A stretch of 47,543 nt of DNA from Clostridia bacterium (GTDB lineage: Bacteria > Bacillota > Clostridia > Oscillospirales > QAMX01): positions 1 through 47,543 of the forward strand of contig JAFRWU010000003.1 of NCBI GenBank assembly GCA_017441705.1. Reading direction: 5' to 3'. The translations under genes and the position numbers were made by a program. The notes below the pieces were generated by a model. That model saw only the letters and a list, made by a program, of their open reading frames with translations, did no database searches and was not told the DNA's origin. The first letter of the stretch is position 1, and every line of letters starts with the position of its first letter. This document shows, in pieces, positions 7,574 to 15,608 of this stretch.

Positions 7574-8385
7574 AAATCGCGGCATTTTACGAAAACGTCG
7601 CCGAGGGCGCCCGCGCTTCCGGTGTCTCTCTGGAAAAGGCCCTCTCCGGTCTGCAGGAGGAGGGCCTCTCGCTCCTCTGTCTGACGCCCGAATCCTGGGA
7701 AAAGGACGCGGGGCTTCTCGGGCCGGTCCTGGAAAAGACCGGGATCGGGATCGAGGGACTTCACGCCGTATGCGATTTTGCGCGGGAACCCGGAACCGAA
7801 CGATACAAAGCGGTCATCGACCTCGCCCTTTCGCTCGGCGCGGGGAACGTGCTTTTGATCCCCGGCTTCCTCACCACGGGAAACACCGAAGAGGCGTTGC
7901 GCCGCATGACCGGGGGCATGCGCCGCGCAGCGCGGTACGGCGCGGAGAAAGGCATGCCGGTCCTGATGGAGGATTACGACGGGATGCTCGCTCCCTTCAA
8001 CTCCATCGCGGGGCTCGCATATTTCCTGGACGCCGTCCCGGAGCTCGGCTGCGCTTTCGACACCGGCAATTTCTGCATGTACCGCGAGGACGAGCTTTGC
8101 GCCTTCGAGCGGTTCGCCGGCCGGATCGTGACGGTTCACCTGAAGGACCGGAGCGATCTTCCCTTCTTCCCCGGCGACAGTTTCAAGGTCTGCGCCGATC
8201 TGGAAAAGATCTGGCCCGCCCCGGTGGGAAGCGGGTCGATCCGCATCGCGGAGATCCTCAGAGAGCTGCAGATGCGCGCCTATCCCGGAAACGTCATCGT
8301 CGAGCATTACGACGTGGACCCGGAAAGGATGCTGTCCGCGATCCGGACCTCGGTGGCCTGGGTGCGGGATTTTCTTGCGGAGTAA
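7570..8385 (+). CDS. Sugar phosphate isomerase/epimerase-like TIM-barrel protein
   Basis: A 271-residue xylose-isomerase-like TIM-barrel protein, the last gene of the operon. The likely metal ligands are in LMEDYDG, CAFDTGNF, TVHLKDRSD and VIVEHYD. It starts on the ATGA shared with the sulfatase stop, so the two are translationally coupled and probably act on the same molecule. It is only distantly similar to the 1822-2616 isomerase, so it should catalyse a different step. It has no signal peptide. The reaction (isomerisation, epimerisation or beta-elimination of a keto-sugar) cannot be decided from sequence. Confidence 0.85.
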   Translation: MKIAAFYENVAEGARASGVSLEKALSGLQEEGLSLLCLTPESWEKDAGLLGPVLEKTGIGIEGLHAVCDFAREPGTERYKAVIDLALSLGAGNVLLIPGFLTTGNTEEALRRMTGGMRRAARYGAEKGMPVLMEDYDGMLAPFNSIAGLAYFLDAVPELGCAFDTGNFCMYREDELCAFERFAGRIVTVHLKDRSDLPFFPGDSFKVCADLEKIWPAPVGSGSIRIAEILRELQMRAYPGNVIVEHYDVDPERMLSAIRTSVAWVRDFLAE

Positions 8386-8476
8386 CAGAAGCCCTTTGCC
8401 GCAAAAGAGGCGTCCCACCGGCGCTTCCTCCGCAAAGAAACGCTTTACCGGACGTGATCGCAGGCGAAAAGACGCA

Positions 8477-8509
8477 AAAACGGCGCGGCCGCGACGGCCG
8501 CGCCGTTTT
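8477..8509. terminator. Bidirectional terminator between convergent operons
   Basis: AAAACGGCGCGGCCG (8477-8491) pairs perfectly with CGGCCGCGCCGTTTT (8495-8509) over a 3-nt loop. It has T runs on both strands. It closes the 1822-8385 operon and the minus-strand merR-yhfC operon. Confidence 0.9.
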
Positions 8510-8608
8510 CGTATCTCTGTCTCAGGTCCGGGGACGCAGAATCCGGCGCCCGTTGCCCGCACTGCCTGCGGGCGATGAAGACTCTCTCCGGTCAGCCGGG
8601 GATCGCCC

Positions 8609-9448
8609 TCACAGAGCGTTTCCGGTCGAAGACGATGCCTTCAGTTTTCCGTATAGCTTTACGGCGATCCATACGAACACACCGGACCAGAAAGCGCCCC
8701 ATACCTCGACCGCCCACAGCGGAAGGACGCCTCTCTGGTACAGCGCGGGGAAGATATCCGCCAGCATATGCAGAAGGATCGCCGCCGGCAGACAGATCCT
8801 CTTTGCGTTCGCAACGCCGTAATATACGATAACCGTCAACCCGATATGGGTGAGCATAGCCGTCACCCGCTCCACGACGTTCATCGCCGCCATCCCGTAA
8901 TCGAACGCGGCGGCCGCTTGAACGGCGGGAAGCGCGGCGGCGGTTTCCTCCGTGATCTTCAGGGAGCTGAGCGCGGTTTCCGCGTCGCCCTCCGAAAACA
9001 GCACCGCAATGACAAGATAGGAGATCATGGCCGGCAGAAGCACGGCAAGGATCTCGATCCCGCCGTGACCGATCCCGTACAGGACCGCATTCTCACGGGT
9101 GCGGTTCTTTTTCATGACGTATTTCAGAACGATATGCCGCCCGCACTCTTCGAAAACGCCCGCCATGACGGTCCCGTAGACCACGTAGGCGGCCGTGCTC
9201 CCGTTGATGAATCGGGAGACGGGATTGTCCGCAAGGATGCAGAAATAATGCACGCCAAGCTCCAAAACGCGGGCGAAAACGATAAAGCCGGCGGCGCCGG
9301 CAGCAAGCCAGCCGATATTCGTCTGTTCCTTGTGCTTCCTGCGCCAGCACAGGAAGAAGACGACGGGGATCGCGATTATCAGAACGACCGCGATGCTCAG
9401 CGAGGGTATGCTGCTCTTGCCGACGACGATGTCCTCAAAAGCCGTCAT
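8609..9448 (-). CDS. YhfC family intramembrane metalloprotease-like protein
   Basis: A 279-residue polytopic membrane protein with about seven hydrophobic segments. FEECGRHIVLKY, GIGHGGIEI and HMLADIFPA match the YhfC family (Glu/His residues in membrane helices, related to CPBP-type intramembrane proteases). The start at 9448 is chosen because its ATG overlaps the stop of the regulator gene (ATGA); the frame extends to 9496 but only through regulator coding sequence. It forms a two-gene operon with a membrane-bound MerR-type regulator. Protease activity is inferred from the family and is not established for it. Confidence 0.85.
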   Translation of the reverse strand: MTAFEDIVVGKSSIPSLSIAVVLIIAIPVVFFLCWRRKHKEQTNIGWLAAGAAGFIVFARVLELGVHYFCILADNPVSRFINGSTAAYVVYGTVMAGVFEECGRHIVLKYVMKKNRTRENAVLYGIGHGGIEILAVLLPAMISYLVIAVLFSEGDAETALSSLKITEETAAALPAVQAAAAFDYGMAAMNVVERVTAMLTHIGLTVIVYYGVANAKRICLPAAILLHMLADIFPALYQRGVLPLWAVEVWGAFWSGVFVWIAVKLYGKLKASSSTGNAL

Positions 9449-10170
9449 TTCCCGTCGTCTCCCCAGATCTCCACGCAGAAGCCTTTGTGGCCGCATTCGG
9501 TGCAGGTCAGCTTGCGGGCGGTCGGCGTATGATTCGCCCAGAAAGCTTCCTTCAGAGCGGGCTTGAACCCCTTATGGCATTCCGGGCAGATGTATTTTAC
9601 GTGATTGAAATAATACCGGCTGCCCAGTACGCCATAGAGAACCGCCGCCAGTACCCACGCGGCGAAGGGCCACCATATGCCTTTGACGATCCAGAAGATG
9701 ACGGAAAAGCATTGCAGCGCCGAGACCGGGATCCCGGTCAGGAGCAACATCCAACGCATTCTTTTCAGTTTTTTCTTTCCTTCCATAACTGCGGCTACGT
9801 CGCCGATGGATTCAACGGAGAAGTTTGCTTTGTTTTTCAGCCCGTTTTTCAGCTCGCGCAGCTTTTCCAGCTTTTCCTCCTTGCCGGCGATTTCCTCCGA
9901 AAGAGCTTTTTCCTGCTGCTCGATCAGGAGCGAGATCACCTTTTCCGGATGCTCTTCCTTCAGGATCTGAGAAACGGCGTCGATCGAAAGATCCAGATCC
10001 CGCAGGAAGCAGATGATCTTCATCCGCCTGAGATCGTCTTCCGAGTAGAGCCGCCTCCCGCCTTCGGAGAGTTCGCTCGGAATCAGGATGCCTCTGGCGT
10101 CATAGTACTGAACCGTCCGGACCGTGACGCCGCAGAGCTTTGCAAGTTCTCCCGTTGTGTATTTCGACAT
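9445..10170 (-). CDS. MerR-type regulator with two membrane helices and a C-terminal zinc ribbon
   Basis: A 241-residue protein. Residues 1-70 are a MerR winged helix (YTTGELAKLCGVTVRTVQYYD), followed by a coiled coil (about 80-115). Two hydrophobic helices lie at about 139-163 and 166-184. A zinc-ribbon module follows with CPEC (Cys195, Cys198) and CTEC (Cys223, Cys226). This would put a DNA-binding domain on the membrane with a cytoplasmic Zn module. AGGAGG precedes the ATG. It is translationally coupled to the YhfC protein. The neighbouring promoter has the long 19-bp spacer typical of MerR targets, so self-regulation is likely. The signal is unknown. Confidence 0.85.
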   Translation of the reverse strand: MSKYTTGELAKLCGVTVRTVQYYDARGILIPSELSEGGRRLYSEDDLRRMKIICFLRDLDLSIDAVSQILKEEHPEKVISLLIEQQEKALSEEIAGKEEKLEKLRELKNGLKNKANFSVESIGDVAAVMEGKKKLKRMRWMLLLTGIPVSALQCFSVIFWIVKGIWWPFAAWVLAAVLYGVLGSRYYFNHVKYICPECHKGFKPALKEAFWANHTPTARKLTCTECGHKGFCVEIWGDDGK

Positions 10171-10194
10171 AGCCTGAACCTCCTGTCGCCACGT

Positions 10195-10235
10195 ATTCTA
10201 CAACATGACGCCGCGTAACAAGCAATACCTTACGC
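10195..10235 (-). promoter_or_regulatory. MerR-type promoter and operator of the merR-yhfC operon
   Basis: On the minus strand: TTGCTT (10220-10225), a 19-bp spacer and TAGAAT (10195-10200), about 25 bp before the MerR ATG. An inverted repeat GCGTAA / TTACGC (10213-10218 and 10230-10235) spans the -35 box. The overlong spacer with a dyad is the hallmark of MerR-activated promoters, which bend DNA to bring the boxes into register. Confidence 0.55.
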
Positions 10236-10546
10236 AGGGGGATTTTTTTGTTTTTCGGGAAAGAAACGGTTCCCCGGGATCATTATAGCATTTCTTCCCG
10301 GTTTCATCAATCGCCCGCCGCAGAAACAAAAGCCGGCGCTTCCTTTTTTCTGCCGCGGTCCGGGCCCGTCCTTTCCCGGTTTTCCGGCTGGATTTTTTCA
10401 CGCTCCTGTTGTATAATGAATCCGTCCGGACCGGGCCCGGCCGTCTGAAGCCGGCCGGACGGCCGTCGGGAAAAAACAAGCGGCGGCAGAGCGACGCCTG
10501 CCCGCCGTCCGCCTCACACATCGATCACATTTCAAAGGAGAAAACC
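10236..10546. other. Intergenic region upstream of the L,D-transpeptidase gene
   Basis: No gene. A TATAAT (10412-10417) may be the -10 box of the transpeptidase promoter, but no good -35 box is visible. Downstream, CCGTCCGG (10422-10429) pairs with CCGGACGG (10455-10462), so the leader is strongly folded. AAAGGAG (10534-10540) is the ribosome binding site of the next gene. Confidence 0.4.
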
Positions 10547-11287
10547 ATGAACATCAAACGTCTGAAAATCCTCTGCGCAGTCCTCGCGGCGCTGGCCGTG
10601 CTCTTCGGCGCGGCAGCCGTATACTTTGCCGTCGGCAGGGCAAGCCTTCTTTCGGATTACAAGCTTTACAAAAACGTCATCTCCCAGGACGAGGTGGAAA
10701 AGACCCTGTTCGGTCAGCCGGTCTCCGCGGAACGGAACGGCGAATACCGCATCGGCGTCAAAACCGCAGTCGACGGGGATTTCCACGCGGAGCTTTCGAT
10801 CTATCAGGCGCAGGACGGCAAGTACGTCAAGGTCTTCTCCTGCCCGGCTCTCGTCGGCAAAAACGGCCCCGGCAAGCAGTCAGAGGGCGACGTCAAGACG
10901 CCGCTCGGCACCTGGACCGTCGGCGAGGCCTACGGCGTCAAGGACGATCCCGGAAGCAGGGTCCCCTTTACGAAGATCACCGACGATATGTACTGGTGCG
11001 CCACCGGAAGCAACGGCAAAAACTACAACACCCTGCTCTATAAAAGCGAGCATCCCGACTGGGATTATTCCGAGGACGAGCATCTGATCGATTACCCCGT
11101 CCGCTACGCCTATCTGCTCGACCTCGGCTACAACGCCGCCGGAGCGCCTTACGCCGGCAACGCCATTTTCCTGCACTGCTGGAAAGAGCCCGATTATCCC
11201 ACCGGCGGCTGCGTCGCCGTTTCCGAGGAAAGCATGATCGAGATCCTCCGGACCGTCGTTCCCGGCACCGCCGTCACGATTTACTGA
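10547..11287 (+). CDS. L,D-transpeptidase (YkuD domain), membrane-anchored
   Basis: A 246-residue protein. The start at 10547 is preceded by AAAGGAG and opens with a basic N-terminus and one hydrophobic helix (about residues 7-30), an uncleaved signal anchor or signal peptide. The rest is a YkuD catalytic domain with HCWKEPDYPTGGCVAVS near the C-terminus: His, then Gly-Cys with the nucleophile Cys. The family acts outside the membrane, making or trimming 3-3 peptidoglycan crosslinks or attaching proteins. Unlike many YkuD proteins it has no LysM or other cell-wall-binding domain. The MATE gene follows 28 bp later and may be co-transcribed. Confidence 0.88.
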   Translation: MNIKRLKILCAVLAALAVLFGAAAVYFAVGRASLLSDYKLYKNVISQDEVEKTLFGQPVSAERNGEYRIGVKTAVDGDFHAELSIYQAQDGKYVKVFSCPALVGKNGPGKQSEGDVKTPLGTWTVGEAYGVKDDPGSRVPFTKITDDMYWCATGSNGKNYNTLLYKSEHPDWDYSEDEHLIDYPVRYAYLLDLGYNAAGAPYAGNAIFLHCWKEPDYPTGGCVAVSEESMIEILRTVVPGTAVTIY

Positions 11288-11315
11288 ATTCCCGTTTTGA
11301 GATCGGAAATAGGAA

Positions 11316-13070
11316 ATGATTCAAAAACTGTTTCGCCGGATGCTCCTGACCCAGATCCTGTCCGCCATGACCGTGACCCTCTGCATGCTGATCGACAGCA
11401 TCATGATCGGCCGGTTTCTGGGGGTCGACTCCATGAGCGCCTACGGGCTTGCCAGTCCGCTCCTTCTGATCTTCGCCGCCTTCGGCAGTCTGATCTCCGC
11501 CGGCGTGCAGGTGGTGTGCGGCAAGACGATCGGCCGAGGCGACCGGGAAGGCACCAACGCCTGCTTCTCCGTATCGATCTTTCTGGCTGCGGCGATCTCC
11601 GCGGTCGGGCTCGCCCTGGTCTTGTCTCTTCTCGATCCCCTGACGTGCCTGCTCGGCGCGGGAAACCCCGGCCCGGACAATCCGGTCTTCGGTCTGACCC
11701 GGGAGTATATCGTCGGCTTTATCCTCGGAGCGCCGGCTTTTCTCCTCGCACAGATCATGGTCCCCTATATGCAGATCGCCGGAGCCCGGATGCGCCTTGT
11801 CGCCGCGGTCGCCGCCATGACCGTATCGGACGTCGTCTTTGATTTCCTCAGCGTGTTCGTCTTCAACGGCGGGACCTTCGGCATGGGGCTCGCCTCCACG
11901 CTGAGCTACTACGTCGCCGTTGCGGTCGGCGTCGGCTGTTTCCTCAAAAAGGATTCCATCTTCCGCTTCCGCCGGAAGCTGATCGGGATGCGGGTCGTCC
12001 GGGAGCTGGCCGCTTACGGCGTGCCCACCGTGATCAATCAGATCAGCATGGTGCTTCAGGTCTTTCTTTTCAACCGGCTTCTCCTCTCGGTCGACGGGAC
12101 CCGTGCGGTCGCCGCCTGTTCGGTGATCCTGACGGTCGGCAACATCTGCTTCTGCGTCGGCTCCGGCGCCGGCGCCGTGGCCATGATGCTTTCGGCTATT
12201 TTCTATGCCGATCAGGACAGGACCTCGATCCGGCAGCTCGTGGGGATCATGACGAAATACGCCGTCCTTCTGGATATCGGCGTGACGGCGGTCTGCCTGC
12301 TGGCCGCACCTCTCCTGATCGCGCTGTTCCTCGATCCCGCGAGCGGCGCAAGAGCCATCGCCGTGACGGGGCTGCGCCTGTTCGCTCTGTCGCTTCTGCC
12401 CTCCTCGATCAACTCCTCTTTCAAGAATTATTATCAGGGCGTAAACCGTCTGCGGCTCGCCGAGATGATCTCGGTCCTGCAGAATCTCGTTTTTCCCGTG
12501 CTTTTCGCTTTTCTTCTCAGCCGCACGCTCGGCGTCAACGGCGTCTTTCTCGGCTTCGTCACCGGCGAGACGGCGACCCTCCTTTTCTTCTCCCTCTTCG
12601 TATGGAAGCACCACGGCGGAATCTCCTTCTCCGCGGACGCTTACAGCATGCTGGAGCCGGGATTCGGCGCGGACGAGGATCATTCCTTCGAGCGTACGGT
12701 ACGGTCGCTGGAGGAGGCGGCGGAGGTTTCCAGGCAGCTCGGCGATTTCTGCCGGGAAAAGGGGCTTGACCGGCGTACCTCCAACCTGATCGCCCTTTGC
12801 GTGGAGGAGATGACGGTCAACGTCGTCCGGCACGGCTTTACAAAGGATAAGCGTTCCCACAGCATAGACGTGCGCTTCGTCCTGGGGGAAGGGCGCCGCG
12901 TCATCCGCATCCGGGACGACTGTCCGGGCTTTGATCCGACCGAATATCTGAAGCTGCATCAGGCCGACGATCCCGCGTCTCATATCGGTCTCCGGATGGT
13001 GATGAGCATGGTGAAGGAAGCCGATTACGTGAATTCCCTCGGTCTGAACAGCGTCTCCCTCGTCATATGA
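11316..13070 (+). CDS. MATE transporter fused to a HATPase_c (anti-sigma/histidine-kinase-type) domain
   Basis: A 584-residue fusion. Residues 1 to about 440 are a twelve-helix MATE-family transporter (start RMLLTQILSAMTVTLCMLID). From about 450 to the end is a GHKL ATPase of the RsbW/serine kinase type: N box CVEEMTVNVVRHGF, G1-like RDDCPGFDP, and SHIGLRMV. MATE proteins normally end after the helices. The ATPase could sense, phosphorylate or sequester a partner according to transporter state. The ribosome site is weak (TAGGAA). No antagonist or sigma gene is adjacent. The fusion lies in one uninterrupted frame with no sign of a frameshift. Confidence 0.9.
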   Translation: MIQKLFRRMLLTQILSAMTVTLCMLIDSIMIGRFLGVDSMSAYGLASPLLLIFAAFGSLISAGVQVVCGKTIGRGDREGTNACFSVSIFLAAAISAVGLALVLSLLDPLTCLLGAGNPGPDNPVFGLTREYIVGFILGAPAFLLAQIMVPYMQIAGARMRLVAAVAAMTVSDVVFDFLSVFVFNGGTFGMGLASTLSYYVAVAVGVGCFLKKDSIFRFRRKLIGMRVVRELAAYGVPTVINQISMVLQVFLFNRLLLSVDGTRAVAACSVILTVGNICFCVGSGAGAVAMMLSAIFYADQDRTSIRQLVGIMTKYAVLLDIGVTAVCLLAAPLLIALFLDPASGARAIAVTGLRLFALSLLPSSINSSFKNYYQGVNRLRLAEMISVLQNLVFPVLFAFLLSRTLGVNGVFLGFVTGETATLLFFSLFVWKHHGGISFSADAYSMLEPGFGADEDHSFERTVRSLEEAAEVSRQLGDFCREKGLDRRTSNLIALCVEEMTVNVVRHGFTKDKRSHSIDVRFVLGEGRRVIRIRDDCPGFDPTEYLKLHQADDPASHIGLRMVMSMVKEADYVNSLGLNSVSLVI

Positions 13071-13089
13071 CCCTCCGTGTGAAACGGCA

Positions 13090-13115
13090 GGCGGCGCGCC
13101 GGATGGCGCGCCGCC
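13090..13115. terminator. Bidirectional terminator between the MATE and ABC operons
   Basis: GGCGGCGCGCC (13090-13100) pairs perfectly with GGCGCGCCGCC (13105-13115) over GGAT. GTTGTTTTC follows on the plus strand. It lies between the converging 11316-13070 and 13131-16303 transcripts. Confidence 0.75.
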
Positions 13116-13130
13116 GTTGTTTTCGGGGAT

Positions 13131-13703
13131 TCATACCTGCTTTGCCGGGAGTGTGAGGATCGCTCCTCCGAGAAGGCGCGCGTCCTCCAGGGAATGCGTG
13201 CTCACCAGAAGCGGCCTTTTCTGCTCCAGGATCAGGGCGATCATCCTTTTCGTCAGCTCCGCGTCCAGCCCCTTGAAGGGCTCGTCCAGGATCAGGAGCC
13301 CATCTCCGTAAGCCAAGGCGCGGGCAAGGGCCACGCGTCGCTGTTGGCCGCCCGAGAGAGCGGAGGGAAGCGCGTCAAAGCTCTCCCCGGGAAGCTCCAC
13401 TTTTTCGAGCCACCGGCCGGCCTCCCCGCGTTTCCCCTTCGGCAGGACCGCCGCGACGTTTTCCTCCGCCGAAAACCAGGGAAGCAGGCGGTCCTCCTGA
13501 AAGAGGAAGGACGCCGGTCCCTCCGCGCCGCGGATCGCGCCTGCGTCCGGCTTCAGAAGCCCCGCGATCAGACGGAGAAGCGTCGTCTTGCCGCAGCCGG
13601 AAGGCCCCATCAGGACGGCCGCCGGACCGGGGATCTCCAGCGAAAAGTCCCGGAAGACCGGCGTCCTGCCGTAGGAAAAGGAGAGAGAGTCGATTTCGAT
13701 CAT
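13131..13703 (-). CDS. ABC transporter ATP-binding protein (SsuB/TauB/ThiZ-like)
   Basis: A 190-residue ATPase of the nitrate/sulfonate/pyrimidine-precursor importer class, short for the family (about 240-260), with an abbreviated C-terminus after the H loop. Walker A GPSGCGKT, Q loop FLFQEDRLLPW, signature LSGGQQRR, Walker B LLILDEP and H-loop STHSLED are all intact. The start at 13703 overlaps the permease stop (ATGA); the longer frame to 13928 runs inside the permease gene and is not used. It is the last gene of the importer operon and powers the permease at 13700-14464. Confidence 0.9.
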   Translation of the reverse strand: MIEIDSLSFSYGRTPVFRDFSLEIPGPAAVLMGPSGCGKTTLLRLIAGLLKPDAGAIRGAEGPASFLFQEDRLLPWFSAEENVAAVLPKGKRGEAGRWLEKVELPGESFDALPSALSGGQQRRVALARALAYGDGLLILDEPFKGLDAELTKRMIALILEQKRPLLVSTHSLEDARLLGGAILTLPAKQV

Positions 13704-14464
13704 TTCGCTCCGCCCCCTTTCCTTTTGATCAGAGCCACGAATCCCTTTTCCAGGATCCAGCTCAGAAGGATCACCACCGCCGTCCACGCGAAAAGATCGG
13801 CGGTCTCCAGATAGATTTTGGAATAGTAGATCTCCGTGCCGAGACTGAGCCTCGGCAGACACAGGACCTCCGCCGCGACGCCCGATTTCCACGCGAGCCC
13901 CAGAGCCGTCACCGCGCCGGCGCGCCATGCGGGCGCCACGGAGGGGACGTACACCTTTTCAAGGGTCTTCCGGAATCCGAATCGATAGCTTTTCGCCATT
14001 TCCAGAAGCAGCGGATCGGCGCTCCGGATCCCCGCCGCGGTGTTTTCCCATACCACCGGCAGGACCATCAGCATGCTGATGAAGCCCGGGACCTGCGTCT
14101 TGCCGATCCACAGGAAGGCCAGGATGATAAAGGAGGCCACAGGCGTCGCCCGCGCCACCCGGATCACGGGCGAGAGGATCGCGTCGGCGGGCGAAAAGAA
14201 CGAGGTCAGGACTGCAATCAGCGTCCCGAAGAGGACCCCGCAGAGAAAGCCCGCGAGGATCCGGCCGAGGCTGATCCCGGCGGTCAGCCAGAACTCGCCC
14301 GTCCCGGCCAGGACGAAGAGCCGTTTCGCCACCGCCCACGGCGCGGGCAGGATCAGCTCCTCGCTCACCAGCATGGCCGCAAACTGCCAAAGGGCGATCC
14401 AAAACAGGACCGCCCCGGCGTTTTTCAAGAGTTTTTTCAGCGTGTTCCGGTCAGGCGACTTCAT
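13700..14464 (-). CDS. ABC transporter permease (SsuC/TauC/ThiX-like)
   Basis: A 254-residue inner-membrane permease with about six helices. It has the cytoplasmic EAA-type loop (MAKSYRFGFRKTLEKVYVPS), where the ATPase docks. The family imports sulfonates, taurine, nitrate or the thiamine precursor HMP. It overlaps the substrate-binding gene by 14 bp and the ATPase gene by 4 bp, so the three are translated as a unit. Because the binding protein does not reveal its ligand, the substrate stays open. Confidence 0.9.
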   Translation of the reverse strand: MKSPDRNTLKKLLKNAGAVLFWIALWQFAAMLVSEELILPAPWAVAKRLFVLAGTGEFWLTAGISLGRILAGFLCGVLFGTLIAVLTSFFSPADAILSPVIRVARATPVASFIILAFLWIGKTQVPGFISMLMVLPVVWENTAAGIRSADPLLLEMAKSYRFGFRKTLEKVYVPSVAPAWRAGAVTALGLAWKSGVAAEVLCLPRLSLGTEIYYSKIYLETADLFAWTAVVILLSWILEKGFVALIKRKGGGAK

Positions 14465-15560
14465 AATAGATGCCGTCGTCGGGGAGCTTGCCGCCGACAG
14501 AGGCCGGATCGGCCTGGAAGAGCACCGAGAAGTATCCGTCCAGGTATCCCTTCATGGCGTCCTTGCCGGAGACAAAGGTCAGACCGCACTGCGGCAGGGC
14601 GGCTTTCGCCACCGGGACGGCGCCGACGATCTCATACTTCACGGCGAGCTCGGCCGCCGCGTCGAGATTCGCGGAATCCTTCATATAGTCGATGGACGCC
14701 CGGTAGTCCTTCAGGAAGGAGGCGGCCGCCGCGTCGGACACCTTGTCCGCGCGATAGACGACGCAGCCCTGGGTCAGGATGCTGCCGTCGGCGCTGACCT
14801 TTTCCCATTCGGCGTTCAGATCCAGCGCGTCGCGGGCGTTTTCGCCCTTCATCAGAACGGTGGTGGCAAGCGGGACCGGCAGCATGCACAGGTCGGCCTT
14901 GCCGGTGGTCATCCGCGTGACGATCTCATCGTTGGGGAGGAATTCCACCGTGACGTCTTTCCCCGGCTCCAGGCCGTTCTGCCGGAGGATATAATTCAGG
15001 ACGTACTCCGGATTGGCTCCCTGGCCAGTGGCGAGGATCGTCTTGCCCTTGAGGTCGGCGACGCTTTGGACCGTTTCGCCGTTTTCCAGGATATGCAGTA
15101 CGCCCAGCGTGTTGATGGCCAGGATCCTGACCTTGCCTTCGGTCTTGTTATAAAGGACCGCGGCGGCGTTGGTGGGGACGGCGGCGATATCCAGCTCGCC
15201 CGAGATGATCGAGGGCAGGACGTTCGAGGCGTCGGCCTCCAGCGTCACCTTGTAGGAGATCTCCAGCCCGCCGGCTTCGTTCTGCTCCATAAAGCGGGCG
15301 GCGCCGATGCCGGTGGGCCCCTTCAGGAAGCCGACGCTCAGGCTTTCGGGCAGGGTCTCTTCAGACCCGCTAGTCTCTTCAGACCCGGTCTCGCTTTCGG
15401 AGGCGGGTGCGGAGGCGGGCTCGGACCCGCTCTGTGGCGCGGTTTCCGAATCGGCCGGCCGGCTTTCCGGGGTTTGGGTTGTCGTTTCGGCGTTTCCGCC
15501 GCAGGCGGCCAGCGAGATCAGAAGTCCCAGCGCCGCGATCAGAGCAATGATCTTTTTCAT
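14451..15560 (-). CDS. ABC transporter substrate-binding lipoprotein (NMT1/SsuA-like)
   Basis: A 369-residue lipoprotein. The signal peptide ends in the lipobox LAAC with Cys20. A Thr/Ser/Glu/Pro-rich linker of about 45 residues, with short SGSEE-type repeats, tethers the binding domain to the membrane. The periplasmic-type fold has NMT1/ThiY features (LPESLSVGFLKGPTGIGAARFME). GCAAGGAG precedes the ATG. It delivers a small ligand (sulfonate, thiamine precursor, nitrate-like or other) to the permease. It sits 47 bp downstream of a Crp/Fnr-family regulator gene and is probably under its control. Confidence 0.9.
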   Translation of the reverse strand: MKKIIALIAALGLLISLAACGGNAETTTQTPESRPADSETAPQSGSEPASAPASESETGSEETSGSEETLPESLSVGFLKGPTGIGAARFMEQNEAGGLEISYKVTLEADASNVLPSIISGELDIAAVPTNAAAVLYNKTEGKVRILAINTLGVLHILENGETVQSVADLKGKTILATGQGANPEYVLNYILRQNGLEPGKDVTVEFLPNDEIVTRMTTGKADLCMLPVPLATTVLMKGENARDALDLNAEWEKVSADGSILTQGCVVYRADKVSDAAAASFLKDYRASIDYMKDSANLDAAAELAVKYEIVGAVPVAKAALPQCGLTFVSGKDAMKGYLDGYFSVLFQADPASVGGKLPDDGIYYEVA

Positions 15561-15589
15561 GTTTTTCTCCTTGCCGTGTTTTCTCTATA

Positions 15590-15608
15590 AAAACCCTTCG
15601 GGGGTTTT
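15590..15608 (-). terminator. Small hairpin between the regulator and importer genes
   Basis: AAAACCC (15590-15596) and GGGTTTT (15602-15608) form a 7-bp stem. On the minus strand it is followed by a short T-rich run. It overlaps the stop codon of the regulator gene. It may partly terminate transcription, lowering importer expression relative to the regulator, or serve as a processing site. Confidence 0.45.
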
